Shown here piece after piece: positions 1 to 12,040 of a DNA stretch of 64,000 nucleotides. Each line of letters begins with the position of its first letter. The stretch's first letter is position 1. The translations under genes were made by a program, and so were the position numbers. Under the pieces are notes generated by a model. It worked only from the letters and a program-made list of their open reading frames with translations, was not told where the DNA came from and did not search any database. This DNA is from Pezizomycotina sp. ARF18 (lineage: Eukaryota; Ascomycota): the NCBI GenBank assembly GCA_002224055.1, contig AZLU01000175.1, forward strand, positions 25,830 through 89,829, read 5' to 3'.

Positions 1-181
1 TGCTGGTAGATAAGGAATCTTTATTTATTTACTTATATTTTATAAGTAGTAGTGAGAAGAAAATGAAAAAAAAAAAAAAAAAAAAAAAAATAGCTAATTA
101 AAAAACGTCCTACGATTACGGACGAAGAATTTTCTTTTCTTGACGAGCATTTAACCAAACTCAGCTTCGTTAACAATAAAC

Positions 182-256
182 AACCAAGCACTATCCAACG
201 AAGCAATATACAATCAAGCAGTATTTGATTAAGCAGTATTCGATTAAGCATTATCC
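182..256. repeat. 15-bp minisatellite, five degenerate units
   Basis: Five consecutive 15-bp units can be laid out at 182-196, 197-211, 212-226, 227-241 and 242-256. Each follows the pattern RAYNAAGCANTATNC, for example GATTAAGCAGTATTC then GATTAAGCATTATCC. The array ends about 100 bp before the start codon of the following gene, so it lies in its promoter or 5' leader. Looser matches (AATTAAGCGACATCC, ATTAAGCG) recur near 825-850 inside that gene's intron. Confidence 0.75.
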
Positions 257-358
257 ATCATAAATTGAATCCAGGCCTACAAATTGGCTTTATTGACCCC
301 CAAAAAAAAAGGCATACCTATCATCAATATCGGTTTAGAAGAATAAATTTCATCAATC

Positions 359-1269
359 ATGGAGCCAGCTACCAAAGGAGCGTTCACCGTCAACAGGGAT
401 CTGCGCAGCTACCACCACGACGTCGTTGCTTCTTCCGTCCTGGAGAAAAGCGGCATCCGCAACTGCATTGTCGGGGAGCTTACCATCGCATCTATGGAGG
501 AGCATTAGCGATGTCATCTTTAGCATCCACATCATCGTTGACGACGACAATGTCGAAAAGCTGCTTCGGTTCTTCTTGCGCACGGATGCGAAGAGCTCAC
601 GGATCGTCCAGGCTCTGGCGCGAAAGCTCTGGAACCCCTGGCGCAGCTTCACCGGTGCTGACCAGTGGTCCATTTACGACGGTACCGTTGTCATCCAGCC
701 GGCGAGCATCTGGCACTTGAGTAAATGTTTGAAGGACATCGAAACCTGCACCGTCCTCTACGACAACCGATGGCTCGCTTCCCTCGTGTGATCTCTATGT
801 TACTGGTATGTATTTAGCAATTTGTCAATTAAGCGACATCCTATTAAGCGTACAAGATGGCAAGAAGAGCTAATTAGAAACCTTGCTTTTTTCCCGCAGC
901 ACTGATCGACATCCTCTGTCAAGATAGCAAAATGCCTACCGGAGACGATCTGCCGTCGTTGAACTACTACATTGCCTTGCTTGTAGAAGACAGTTGCCTG
1001 GGATTCGGGGAAGTTGCCGCCTCCGAACGGTTCTTCGTCGACAACTATTTCAAAGGTACCGTTGAGTCGACGCCAATGATCATTGACCTGAGGAAGAAGA
1101 TCAAAGCGGCGAAATCAAGGCGGATGATGCGAAGACCCTTCTTAAGGAGAAACATCCACAGCAGTGGGACCCCTCGAAGCCGGCTGCCGATGTTCTTGCT
1201 AAGCTCGGTTTCATCAAGATCTTCGCGGTGAACCCGCGCTATCAAGACATTTGTTTTTGCTGCAAATGA
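359..1269 (+). CDS. Fungal hypothetical protein, possibly nucleotidyltransferase-like; two exons, frames interrupted
   Basis: Coding starts at ATG 359 (MEPATKGAFTVNRDLRSYHH) and runs to about 500. It then continues one frame over (SDVIFSIHIIVDDDNVEKLL ... DNRWLASL). A good intron follows: donor GGTATG at 806 and acceptor TTCCCGCAG ending at 899. Exon 2 reads LIDILCQDSKMPTGDDLPSL, and a last shift near 1090 gives IKADDAKTLLKEKHPQQWDP and a TGA at 1267-1269. The order 'short helix, CIVGEL, acidic VDDD, RWLASL, later helical part' recalls a family of uncharacterised fungal proteins with a nucleotidyltransferase-like fold. That assignment is from memory of the pattern and is weak; that the region is protein-coding is much better supported. 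At least two single-base losses break the frame. Confidence 0.5.
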
Positions 1270-1370
1270 CTTTGATAGTTAAGGCCATTCTATTCTTTCC
1301 AACAAAAGAAACGGGGAGCTATTGACTTGGTTTCTTTTCTTCTTTTACTTAAGGGTTTACTTCTTATACA

Positions 1371-1403
<33 letters not shown>

Positions 1404-4400
1404 CCGAATCACACGGTATGCTTTTATTCATCTTTACGTATCGACAAGAATTCACGGCGCAAAGCATGTCATTGTTGTCGTTTCAGGCTCGGTTTCTGCC
1501 TCAATTTGCATTCTTGAACCTTTTCTCTTCAAGCAGACACGCATGTACGTTGGTTTTATTTTCCACTCATGTTTTCAACTTTCAGATGTTAAATCGCTTT
1601 GCAATCAAGTCTTCAAGCATTAGACGGAATGCATAAGCATGTACTACTGACAACAACGTTAGGAATTGAAGTTTTACACCGTTCATACAGGATCTTTCAT
1701 GAAGATTCGATACGTATACTAACTGATCGTTCCTTCTTCTAACTGATTCTACGCCTTCAGTGTTATTAATAAAAACCCTTATAAGTGCTCTCGATTCCCA
1801 TACTTTCACGGTCCCATATTTTCACGATCCCCATGCTTTCACGACTACTCAACCGACATTGATGGTAGTAAAGCATTTCTACAAGGGCATTGGGATTGTA
1901 TACACAGAGTATTTAACAGTGTAAACAGGCATTTAGACAAATCAACCTCATCAAGCATGGCTGTGTCCCTAACGCCTCCCCAGCATGAAGCAATATCCCT
2001 TCGTATACTAAGTGAAGCGACCGGTACAAAGGGCACAAGCGCGCTTGGGCGATCTGGCAGACATATTATATATTCGGCATCGCGCATTCTCACCCATCGC
2101 ATCGAAGCTCTCAAGGACTATTTAGCGATTTCGTTAGAGCATCTTCGCTCCGCATCGCGCTGTACAATTCAGAAGCGAGATGTAGTATATCCATCGACGA
2201 TCCAGGGTGACCGGGCGCGACCCTGATACGCCTGTATGCGGTCGCAGCCACGAGCGCCTTTCCCGGCTGCCGCTACTAGCGGGCCCATCCTAATCGAACA
2301 GTCAGATATCCTCTAGGGTGGTTCTGGCCTCAAAGGTATAAAATGTCTAGTTTACGGCTCACGTCGGTTTTACAGCAGTAGGACGCTTTCAGACTGCTAG
2401 GGCGTCCCGACGCAAAGCGGATGCATGTGCAATGGCACCATATTTATTGAATGGTACGTATACTTCCGTAAGGCTCACCGACTTCGCTCCGCGGCCATCG
2501 TCGAATCGCTTGTTGCAACTAGTGGAATGGGATGAAAATATGCAATGCGGACAAGGAAAATATTTCACGTGCATTGCATATGTATTACGAACCGTCGAAC
2601 CACGATACACACAATTCCTCGAAGGGACCACGCATGCTGCGGAGCTAATATCCATTCCATAGTTTGCCTGCAAAGTAAGTGATTGCATGTTTGATATTAT
2701 TCATTTATTCAATCGATTGAGGCCAACTGTTCGCCATTACGGGAAAAAAAAATATCGCTTAGGTACGGCTCTGCTGAGAGAAAATATAAATCATACCATT
2801 AATCACGGAATTTAGTCTATTCATAACATGACAACGAACAAAGAATCTTTCAGGCTTCTGAGCGAGAATGTTGCCATCATGGTCTTGTTGGAGGTGTGAT
2901 ACTGGATAATACCTCCGCGAAAAAAAAAAAAAAAAAAAAAGTGTAGGCGGGGTATTTCATTCGAAGGCGTTTGTTATTGTTAGAAATTTTTTCCAGGCGA
3001 ACACTGTTACCATAAGCAACCGTAAGGCAAAAAAAAATTTGAAACCAAAAATGCAATAACACGATCCATTGCATTATTCGGCCTTATCAATATACGCTTT
3101 TGTTTGCAGCTCTGGCTGGCCTTGAAAGAAAGGACCGGAAAATTTTTTTTTCTCTTGCGATGTGTTGAAATGACACATTAATGTGTCGCTCCAGTGCTGC
3201 TCAGGCTATGTGTCGGATTCTAATTGCAACTCCCATCGCAGAGAGCAATCTTTGTTTACGGTCGAATGATTCTGATATCGGGTCATGAGTTCAAACTATA
3301 CCGACGTCGTACAAAAAGCAATCAAATAAAATAGCTTTGCATAACGCCCGCAGGAAAAGGTCAAGAATGTTTCGTGTATCAATCGCCAATAGATCTATGC
3401 CAGCCCTATAACGCGTTATACATTGCATGAAAAATCGGGCTGAAAAAGATCACATGGGGCGGTTTTACTAGAATGAACTGAAAAATTCTCCGGCCAATTG
3501 CGTTACCGACAATCTAGTAAGCGAATTGGCCGAAACAAAGAACAAAGAAAAGACATTCGCGATATCTGGTGGCGAAATTGAAAACAAAATTTTGTTTTAC
3601 ATTGGACTACGGACTCATCAGATTGGTTCGCGGAGGATCCATAACTTGGCAGACACCAGAATATAGATGAAAATCTGATCCTGAAATGCAGGTCTGACTT
3701 ACATATATCGAATTATAGTAAGCATTAGACGCCGAAGTCAAGAGCCAACTGTCAAAAAAGTCGTGTTGTAAACAATTGAATTCGTAATTTGAGGCGCAAT
3801 ATTGGATTTTTTCCCCTTGGAGTCGGAATATCCGACAATGGGCCGGTGATCATTGTGTAAACTCAGGCGATTTCGTCTATACTTTCATGGTAAAACATTC
3901 ACGGATTGTCTAACTACAGCTGATAAATCTCTTCTTGATGAAGGCATTTGCTCGCAAATATATTCGCGGTAAGAAACGGAAGTATTGAGCAACGAACTCC
4001 GGGATGATTATTAATTTCAATTCTGGGGGAAAATAGTTGCGACCAACAGGGCCGCGCAGTTTTAGGGCGGTAAAATTCTGAATCCTATGTACTCCTATTC
4101 TTCTAAAAATCGAAGGATCTTCACGCAGGATTTGTAGACACCTGTTCCTGAGATTCCGAATATTCAGTGATGAAGGCTTACAGCCCATGTAGGCCTTACG
4201 TATTCTTCAATATCATCCTGTAGAGATATCCGACTTCACCCGCAACGTCATGAAGGATTGAATAGAACGATAAAGAAAGTACTCCACTTTTTACTTAGGC
4301 TCTTTATCGGATGTAGCCGGTAGTTTGTTCCACGGCCCGGTAATACCTTTTTCATTCTCGGGAGCAATGTCCCGGATACCTCTTCATCGCAGGAGCTCTT

Positions 4401-4494
4401 CGACTTACGAATACCATTGCCTTCTGCATCTAAACGTTTTCGAGAAATTCGTCGAAGCAATAGGTTATACACAGACGTTATATTTTACCGTATA
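1270..4494. other. Intergenic, no supported gene
   Basis: The block is AT-rich with T and A runs of about 20 nt (near 1375-1403 and 2921-2940). Short open frames at 1957-2226 and 2432-2662 have no recognisable motif and equally long frames on the opposite strand, so I do not call them. No tRNA, no inverted-repeat element and no remnant of a known transposase was seen. Confidence 0.5.
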
Positions 4495-4660
4495 CCGTGC
4501 ATAATTTTGCCGTCAATCTAATTTTATTTTTTTAGTGTTGATCTGGGGACAATTTTGGTACCTTTTAAAAAGAGGTGTGAGGCCCCAGATTTGGTGCCTT
4601 TCATGTACATACTCTGTAAAAAAGAAAATAAATTAGATGTGACGGCAAAATTATGCACGG
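4495..4660. mobile_element. MITE-like element, 166 bp, with 21-bp terminal inverted repeats
   Basis: The left end (4495-4515) reads CCGTGCATAATTTTGCCGTC followed by A. The reverse complement of the right end (4640-4660) is the same 21 bases. The similarity continues inward as ATCTAATTTTATTTT against CATCTAATTTATTTT. Both ends are flanked by GTATA (4490-4494 and 4661-4665), a candidate 5-bp target duplication; a TA duplication with slightly longer ends is also possible. The interior has no open frame but holds a second inverted pair, ATCTGGGG near 4541 and CCCCAGAT near 4583, so the unit could fold into a nested hairpin. Size, ends and lack of coding fit a non-autonomous DNA transposon. The superfamily cannot be told from this. 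Confidence 0.8.
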
Positions 4661-4665
4661 GTATA

Positions 4666-6151
4666 CGTACGTTACAGTACCTATAAACCGTATTCTGCGG
4701 TCGCTCAACCGCTGGCGTATAGCGGCTTTTTGCCTGATGTACCTGACTGGAAAGAGTATATTGACGAGAAGATCTCCTGCTGGGGGAATCTTCGATCGCC
4801 ACGTATATATATTACTCAAAGTATATTAGGCTCAATTAAATAATAATATTCTAAGTTGAAGCGGAGAGTTTATCCTTGAAACGTAAATAGCCCGTTATTG
4901 GCGTATATAGAGTAAAACGCGGCACCCGCAGAAAGGGATAGGATAATTAGCTGGCTGAAAACGGCCATAGCAAGGCGACCGCAATGACCGGAACTAGTAA
5001 TTGTGGCAGAGGGTAAAAAGGAGCTAATAAAAGGAGCTCCAACATTAAGTGGAAGGGATAGGGATAAAACTTTGCTGGAAATGAGCGGAACGCCCGTATC
5101 GGTGATTAGAACAAAGGCTTCCGGTGGAACCAGTACGCTCGTGCCTTGTTATGTATTCTGTAGAGTCTACGATCGCGCGGTATAGGTATATGAAAAGACA
5201 CTAGGGGGAAAGGATTCGCGGAGGACAAAGCCTTTGGAAATGTAGATAATCAGCCATTTCTAAGATCAATCTGCACATCGAAGGAGTTATTACTGATACG
5301 AAAATGCACGAGTCGTGGCATCAAATCGGAGGAGACAGTGGAAGGCCTGGCGGTAGACAATGAGAGGAATACACTCCACTTGATGCCAGTATTAGAAAGA
5401 ACCTTTCCACCTCCGCGAGTGAAGCTGGATATAGACTAGCAGGGGATACATCCGTCGAGTATGCTGCATCTTGACTCGCGTGAATCAAACGATTCTCTCC
5501 GAAAATATAACCGGCCTGACTTGGAGACTAGGAAGATCGTTGTGAGTGAATTTTGCCATACCTATAGAGTAGTGCCTTGGCACTATCATTTGCTAGGAAT
5601 ACTGTAGAGCCAACAAAAAACCAGGCCTCTTGGAAGGCTTTGCGAAACGTTTGACCAGCTTTCCTCTAGCCTGCAAGACGGAAAGCATTTCGAAGGAATC
5701 GTGTCAAACAGGATGCGGAGAACACGTATGACCTCTCGAAGTGGGGGTCGTGCACTAAACGACGTGGTCACTAGGTGCATGGTCTACTCTTGTAAAGTTC
5801 CTCTCTACCTTTCAGGTCGTGAAGCTACTCGATCCCGAAGAACCGACACTGATCAGTGGTATCCGCACAAAAATTCCAAAATGTCTGATCATTCTTTTGC
5901 ATGTAGGACTGCCCAATGGAGACAGTGGATGAAGGTAAATTGCGACACAAAATTAAGGCGTTTGTAGTAAATCAGCACCAAAAAAAAAAAAAAGAGGATG
6001 GAAAGAAAGGGAAGAAAAGAACAAAAAGGTCATCACAGCAAACTCTTAAAGGTACAGAGGAGAGAACAGTGAAAGAGAGAATTGTATATTTAGATATCAA
6101 TTTCGAGTTTTTGACAGGCGGATACTCACGATCTGCGTGGAGAAGCAGTAT
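4666..6151. other. Intergenic, no supported gene
   Basis: Several short open frames exist (for example 5003-5185 and 5701-5967), but none shows a motif, splice structure or protein-like composition that I would trust. An A12 run lies near 5981. Confidence 0.4.
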
Positions 6152-6467
6152 TCACTGCTTCCCCGACAATTGCGCAATCTTCATTTCGGAAAGGTCGCGA
6201 GCGTAAGCGGGATCTCTCCCGACAACCACTGACAAGGCTGCAAGGCTGTTGTCAGATCCATGGCGTATGTAATATCATAGAATCGCTTCTGGATTACTTT
6301 GCCTGAACCACTGACATCCATCGACATCTGATCGAAAACGCTGCTTTTGTTGTGATCGAAAACATCCTCTCCAGCAACTTTACCATCTCGGGCAAAGACA
6401 ATATCCTTGACTAGAGTGACTTCAGTGATGTCGCTGCAACTTTCGCATCATAGTAGCGAGGCAGCAT
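6152..6467 (-). CDS. Unrecognised small protein-coding stretch, about 105 codons, frames interrupted
   Basis: On the minus strand an ATG at 6467 opens MLPRYYDAKVAA. One frame over, an uninterrupted run of roughly 80 codons follows, including DITEVTLVKDIVFARDGKV, DVFDHNKSSVFDQMSMDVSG and KVIQKRFYDITYAMDLTTAL. A third piece reads SVVVGRDPAYARDLSEMKIA before a TGA at 6152-6154. Amino-acid use is balanced and the pieces join if one base is missing at each of two points, as in the other genes of the window. An acceptor-like CTGCAG upstream (near 6500) means that earlier exons could exist at higher coordinates. I do not recognise the family and see no signal peptide or catalytic motif. It could be a real small gene, the last exon of a larger one, or a pseudogene. 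Confidence 0.45.
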
Positions 6468-9400
6468 GAGCAGGCAAACCAATGAGAGGTTAACACCAGG
6501 CCTGCAGCTTGGATCTGCAGTGGCGTTTTTCTCCTCTCCTTCCCTATCGTGGATTATTTCCTCCGGTAAACCCCGCCTTTAGTTTCGCCACTCAACTGAA
6601 ACTAAAATGGAACTTTATAACAGCCTTTCTATAAGGAAAGCTGTTGGCTTGGGCACTCTTTTAGCCGAATATCGTCGCTGACGGACAGCCCTCTAATATA
6701 CGTCCCGAGGGTTCGGAAGCGAGGGTTAATCCCCGCACTATTGGGGGTTTGCAGGAGGGAAAAGAAAAAAAAAAATCAACCATTGACGACGACGAAACTA
6801 AAATTTAAAAAAAAAATAAATTCCAAATAATGGATAAAAGGTAAGAGTAGATCCTAAATAAATCATTATATATATATATTCTCGAGAGAGAAAGGGTTGA
6901 CTGACCCTCCCTTTTATAAACAGTTCAAGTTCATTCTTGCTTGATAGCTTTGTGCTCGAGATAATTCCTTTTTACCGCCGACTCGACTCCGAAGGGTGGG
7001 ATGCATGACACCGACAGCGCCTAAATTAATACCTGCATTGTGCAGAGCATTTCACGGGACATTTCGTCCCATTACCCTCATTCTTCATTGACGGCTGAGA
7101 CTGGTCGAGTCTGGAGGATCATATGGGAACCCCTGTCGAAAAATCAAGGTCCAAGAAGAATTACCGACCGTGGATTATCGCTATGCCGCGGTTGCCGTTC
7201 AGAGTGGGGCCCTGCTTTGCATCGGTGTCACGGTATGGAGCCTACCTGGCGCCATTTCGAGGTCACCATTACGGATAAATTTTACTCGCCATTTCAAATT
7301 CACGAATTACGGACGTTGATACGGTCGGATCACACGAGCGTATCGAAATGGAATCTATGCATCGTGTCTTCTGCTATGATTCCAGCTCTTTGGATCAATG
7401 GGGCAAGGAGCCGGTTCCTCCGGTTGTTGGTGGCGCCTGGACATAATTTTCCACTCTCTGCAGATCTCCAATTCGGGAACTGTACCTACGAGAGAGAAAA
7501 ATGCGGGGTTGAGATGCATTGCTGAGCGAGTGCTTCTCATACCTACATCTGCTTGACATGATTTGGTGGATGCCGTGTCAAGACGTCGCACTCTCGTCCG
7601 AAGACGCCACGAATGAGTGATTTGATGAATTGTGGTGGCGAATTTGGCGAGCTGAGCTTTTTTTGTGGAGACGAATGGGCATCACCACCACTCCGCAGAT
7701 AATTTTCAGAGGAAAAGGAACATGAGAAGGAAGCACAATTTTTATAATGGATTACTGCTGACAACCTCCTGGCCGTAACGGAACCAAGCGTAGGTGGTCC
7801 ACTACATACGCACGCCGCCTACATTTCATTTCGGTTTGGGAAACATCCTCACCTCCGCCTATACATTCTATCCGACAGGTTGCGTGGGCTGTGATCTCTC
7901 ATTCACCTCTCAGAAAATACATTGGGCAGAAGCTTTCCATACATTGGTTAAGCAAGCGAGAGGACGACGAGTCAGAGTAAGACTTTCTAGAAGCTCGGCT
8001 ATGGTTCTACTATCAGGCCTTCCCTGCCGTCTCGGACTTACTCCCGCACCCGCGACTGCATGACGACGCATCACCACGGCCTGGCAGGAAAGTCGCAATC
8101 ATTGCGCCATCTCCGCTGCGCACACGCGGGTAGCGGAGGCCTTGCTGGGCTGGTCAGCAACTCGAAAGACTGTGACTGGGCAAGTAAGCGGTATACTACG
8201 TATATATTCTTATAGCCGAAAGCCATGCAGAGAGTTTTTTGCCTAACAGCCTAATGCCTAAATTTTCAAGTCTGCAACAACGCATATATGCATATTCCCC
8301 CCTAATGCGCGTTTCGGCGCATGTTGTTGTTTATTCCCCGGTCCCTGATATTGGTTCCCCAAATTTTATATGCGGTACGTACCCCGGCTCTAATTGGCTT
8401 CAGAGAGCATCAACTATGACATCAGAATCCGGCATGCAGGACTACATCGCTTAAAACGTCCGAATAGAGAAATATCGCCTGGAACAACACGTTCCCTAGT
8501 GGATATCGATATAACGCTAGCAATTTGGCTGAGGAAAGGAGCCCTTTAGGTCGATATTCAACGCATTTAGCAGGCCGAAAGGGGTTTAGAAGCTCCGTTG
8601 CTCGCTACTTATAGCCTGAAGTTGGATTGGGGCTTCTTTTCGGGGGATTTGAGTGGTTGGAAGAGGTTGGAGCTGGTGCTGGCGTTGCAGGTTCAGAGAT
8701 GTCTGTGCTAAATGGCGTTGCGTGCATTTTTCTCAGCGCAACAGAGTATTTCTGCTCTATTGACATTCGTACATGTCACTCCTGCACCCTTTCCGAACCA
8801 TTCGCAACATTGCAGTTTGTCACTATAGACGGGTTGACAGACTCTCAGGTTTTTCTTTTTATTTTTCTTCGCACGGCTGAACGAGTGGAGAAATTCCAAA
8901 ACTCCGACGGCTCCATGTCTCGCGCCTCCTTTTTCTCTACGGCCCGCCTGAGCGGAGAAGTGCAGTGAGACATCGCTGGTGGTACAAACTTAGTATCCAG
9001 AGCCACTTTGAGATGTTAGGTTGAAATCTCGAACGGTCTATATTCTATTGCGGGTGACAAGGAGCTCCCTGTTCGTTGAATGCTTATTCTCTGAACCTGA
9101 AATATTTTCTTGGAAAGGTGTATAGAAGAGAGAGATGTTGGGGGGAGGAGTCATACTTTCTACTAGCGGCTTTGTGTTTTATTTTGCTTCTCTTTGCCCT
9201 CAGTTGGATCAGCGCTGCGAATAAATCTCTACAGCGCTCCTACCGGTTTCAAAAACTAATCATCAGGTTTACTCCTACATACCAAGGCGCTTTTGATCCC
9301 GTTTTAACTAGTTAAATCTCTCTATATAACTGCAAAAAAACATAAGCTATACTCGGTATATAGAGAATCTATTTATTTCATTATCTTTTCAATACTGAAA

Positions 9401-9707
9401 TTAGGATTTTGTAGTTTCTTTACAATAAACAACTATAGTAGTTAGTATTATACTATAAGTTTCCAAGTCGAAGCCTTATTATTATACTCTCCATAATCTT
9501 CGAGAGATACTCTACAAATAAAGCGAAAAAATGCACACCTTTCCGATCGCATCTTGACATCAAGGGCCATTTTCTCCCTTGATCCGTCATCGACAGGGGA
9601 TGGTTGACGTTTATACAGCGGGGTCGTGCATATAGCACGTCCCGCCACAATTATTACAGGATCTCGGGACCCGAGCAGCGTGGCAGCGCAGAAACCCGTT
9701 CGGTTTT
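6468..9707. other. Intergenic, no supported gene
   Basis: The longest open frames (7040-7525 on plus, 8627-8968 on plus) have no recognisable domain, no convincing splice sites and antisense frames of similar length. A TA-rich patch and a CTCGAGAGAG tract lie near 6870-6890. I see nothing else of note. Confidence 0.4.
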
Positions 9708-10810
9708 CTAGCTCCCTATATTTTTTTTTAAAAAAAAAAAAAAAACGTCCGCTTCATTTATCCTTCCTATTCCTCGTCGATTGCCTCGACAGTCCCAACC
9801 TCGTCCTGCCTCTTGATAACGCCGGCGGATACGCATCATCGTCGAATTCTCGTCGGTCGTAACTGCCAACGCACCTTGCACCGTCCAATCTTCGAATATG
9901 GAGTCGTCGAGGAACGCATCAATATCGAGTATTTCCGGATCTTCTTCTTCATCTCCATCCGCATCTGTTATCGCTACTGTTACGGGCGGAGGGGTCATAA
10001 TACCTGCGGAGGAGCTCGAGTTTGTAGTGTCATTACTGCGGTAGGGTATACGACAGGGGGGAGATCCCCTAAATTTCATAGGGTAGGAACGGCGTCGGCA
10101 CTGTGAGGCGAGAGCTTGTTTCATACTTATTTGGTTGATTTCGGCTGTAAGGTGTTAATGATTGTTTTTAGTGTTCACTGGACTGCAGTGGAAGGCCTTT
10201 TTTTTTTTTTTTAAAGGGTATGGGGATCTCACCTTGCGAGCCACTACCACTTGCTTCTCTCGTCCTTCTTCTGCTAACACTGTATCTATACTCCTTCGTC
10301 GTCATTCTTGTAATCTTCTTAAACACCCTATGGAAATGGCTCTGCGTCAAGCCCGCCCCCTTCGCTAACTCACTCAGTTTCGTCCCCTCACGTCCGTTCT
10401 TCTTCTTCTCTTCCTTCGCGGCATCCCACACCTTCGCCGCCGCTACCACCACCGTTCTCATCATCCTCCGCGCCTGCGCTGTCCCCTCCCTCCTCTTCAT
10501 CCTCCTCCGCCGCCCTTACAGCATCTTCAATCCTTTGGCAAGCCTCCCGTATAATCTTACTCCACGGATCCCAATCCTCTTTAAAATTCGGCCTACACCG
10601 CTTACAGGCCCTGTAGCCGTCCCTCTCCGCGTCCTCCGCCGTATCGCGGAACTCAACGTTAGCCCTGCGGGCGAGGCGCGCCGCGCACGTGGGGCGACGT
10701 ATATGTTCGTCGGTGCGGACGCAGTAGACGAACGCTTCACTGGCGGATGCGTCCTTCGATTGGACTGCTAACCACCGCAGCGCGTCCGTAGAGTAGGGTG
10801 GTACGGCCAT
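9708..10810 (-). CDS. Ada-like protein: methylphosphotriester-type Zn domain plus AraC-type HTH
   Basis: Bacterial Ada repairs methylphosphotriesters through a Cys4 zinc site and then activates transcription through an AraC-type helix-turn-helix; some ascomycetes carry Ada-like proteins. Here the N-terminal part (start MAVPPYSTDALRWLAVQSKD at 10810; an alternative ATG lies at 10840) holds the Ada zinc domain with RPTCAARLARRANVEFRDTA and the conserved YRACKRCRP. After an acidic linker and a frame break near 10500, the HTH reads LSELAKGAGLTQSHFHRVFK. An 88-nt intron (donor GGTGAG at 10232, acceptor TTACAG ending at 10145) leads to an acidic tail (DADGDEEEDPEILDIDAFLD), a plausible activation domain. 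The last codons run through a homopolymer, so the true stop may differ. The position of the methyl-accepting cysteine (IxCRPxC in the family) is Arg here (HIRRPTC). The other three zinc cysteines are present. Confidence 0.78.
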
Positions 10811-12040
10811 TCTGGTATCTTCGTAGAACAAATATGACAAATGAAAGGAAAGGAAGATAATATGTAATTGTAGTTTTAAAAGTAAGTTGACAGACTAAAC
10901 AGTACCCTTTGATACCGGAACTAAGCTATGAAAAAGCTTTTTCTATCATGTCGAATTTATTCGGTAAGAGAATGAGATGATGGATATCAATCGTAGATAA
11001 TGGGTCCTCGGCATCGGTTCATATACGAGAAAAAGGCTTCGCAGTTCGTGAACGACGTCAGTTCATGATTAGAGTCACGGAAGGTTTCCTTGTCTTCGTT
11101 GTTCATGCGCACGATCTCTCATTGGCCACTTTCAGAGCAATGTCTGTTTGGGGTTAGTGTGGGGCTAATAAGCTAGCTTTACCGTTTTGGGAAATGGTAC
11201 GCCGAACAGGTAAAATAACCAAATCGGGATAAAATCCTTTTGGGATATTCCGAAAAGGGAAATAGCGTTTGGCAGCTAATTCTTTCGTTGAAGCCTGATA
11301 TATCTACTTCTCTTAGCGGCAGTGGTCGGTCTTTGATGAGAGTAATGTTCATCTCTTTGACGTGTTATTTTTCTTCTTTTTCTTCTTCTGGTCTATATAT
11401 AACCTTTCTTCTTTACAGGTCTTTCCTTTGGTGCAGGCGTTGCTTCTCTTCTTCGACGCCAATTTTCTTGCTTCTCTTCGTTGGAGTATCACTATTCCTT
11501 CCTCTGCATCCAGGTCGCTTTCATTTTTGTTCCACGGTAATCATTCAACTTCTCAGAGACTTATAACGCGCATGTTGGAAAGAGTTTCCGTTCGGTGGAT
11601 AGTTCAGTCAGAGACTCTTGCTAACTCACGATAACATGGAAGAGGAAGAAACTGGATCCGAGACGCTTGGGTCAGTTGAAGTGACAATATAAATCGATAT
11701 CGCTTGATTGGTCGGGTTAGAAAAGAAGGCGGCCGAAAGAACAGATGACAAGGAGACGGGTTGAAGAGGCGGTAAGGCATATATAGATGGTGTGTTCTCT
11801 ATCAAAGCCGCTCCCCTTCCATGGCGACCTCCTTTTCTGCCTTCTCTGGTTTCTACATCTTGGAAGATCGAGAGTTGATAGTAAGGAAAGGTGAGGTGAA
11901 AAGGAGAGGAGAAAACACGATTCCAATTTATACTCCTACTAGAATTCTATCGTATCCTATATTCCTTATATATACTAAGCAAATGAATAGAAAAAAGCAA
12001 AAAAAAAATCAGAGTCGAGCGACTCGCCTAGGACAACTTT

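Noticed and set aside
1957-2662. Two short plus-strand frames (89 and 76 codons) near 2 kb.
   Set aside because: No recognisable family and comparable frames on the other strand; splice links between them are not convincing.
7040-7525. Open frame of 161 codons on the plus strand.
   Set aside because: Cys/Trp/His-rich random-looking composition without a domain; antisense is also open.
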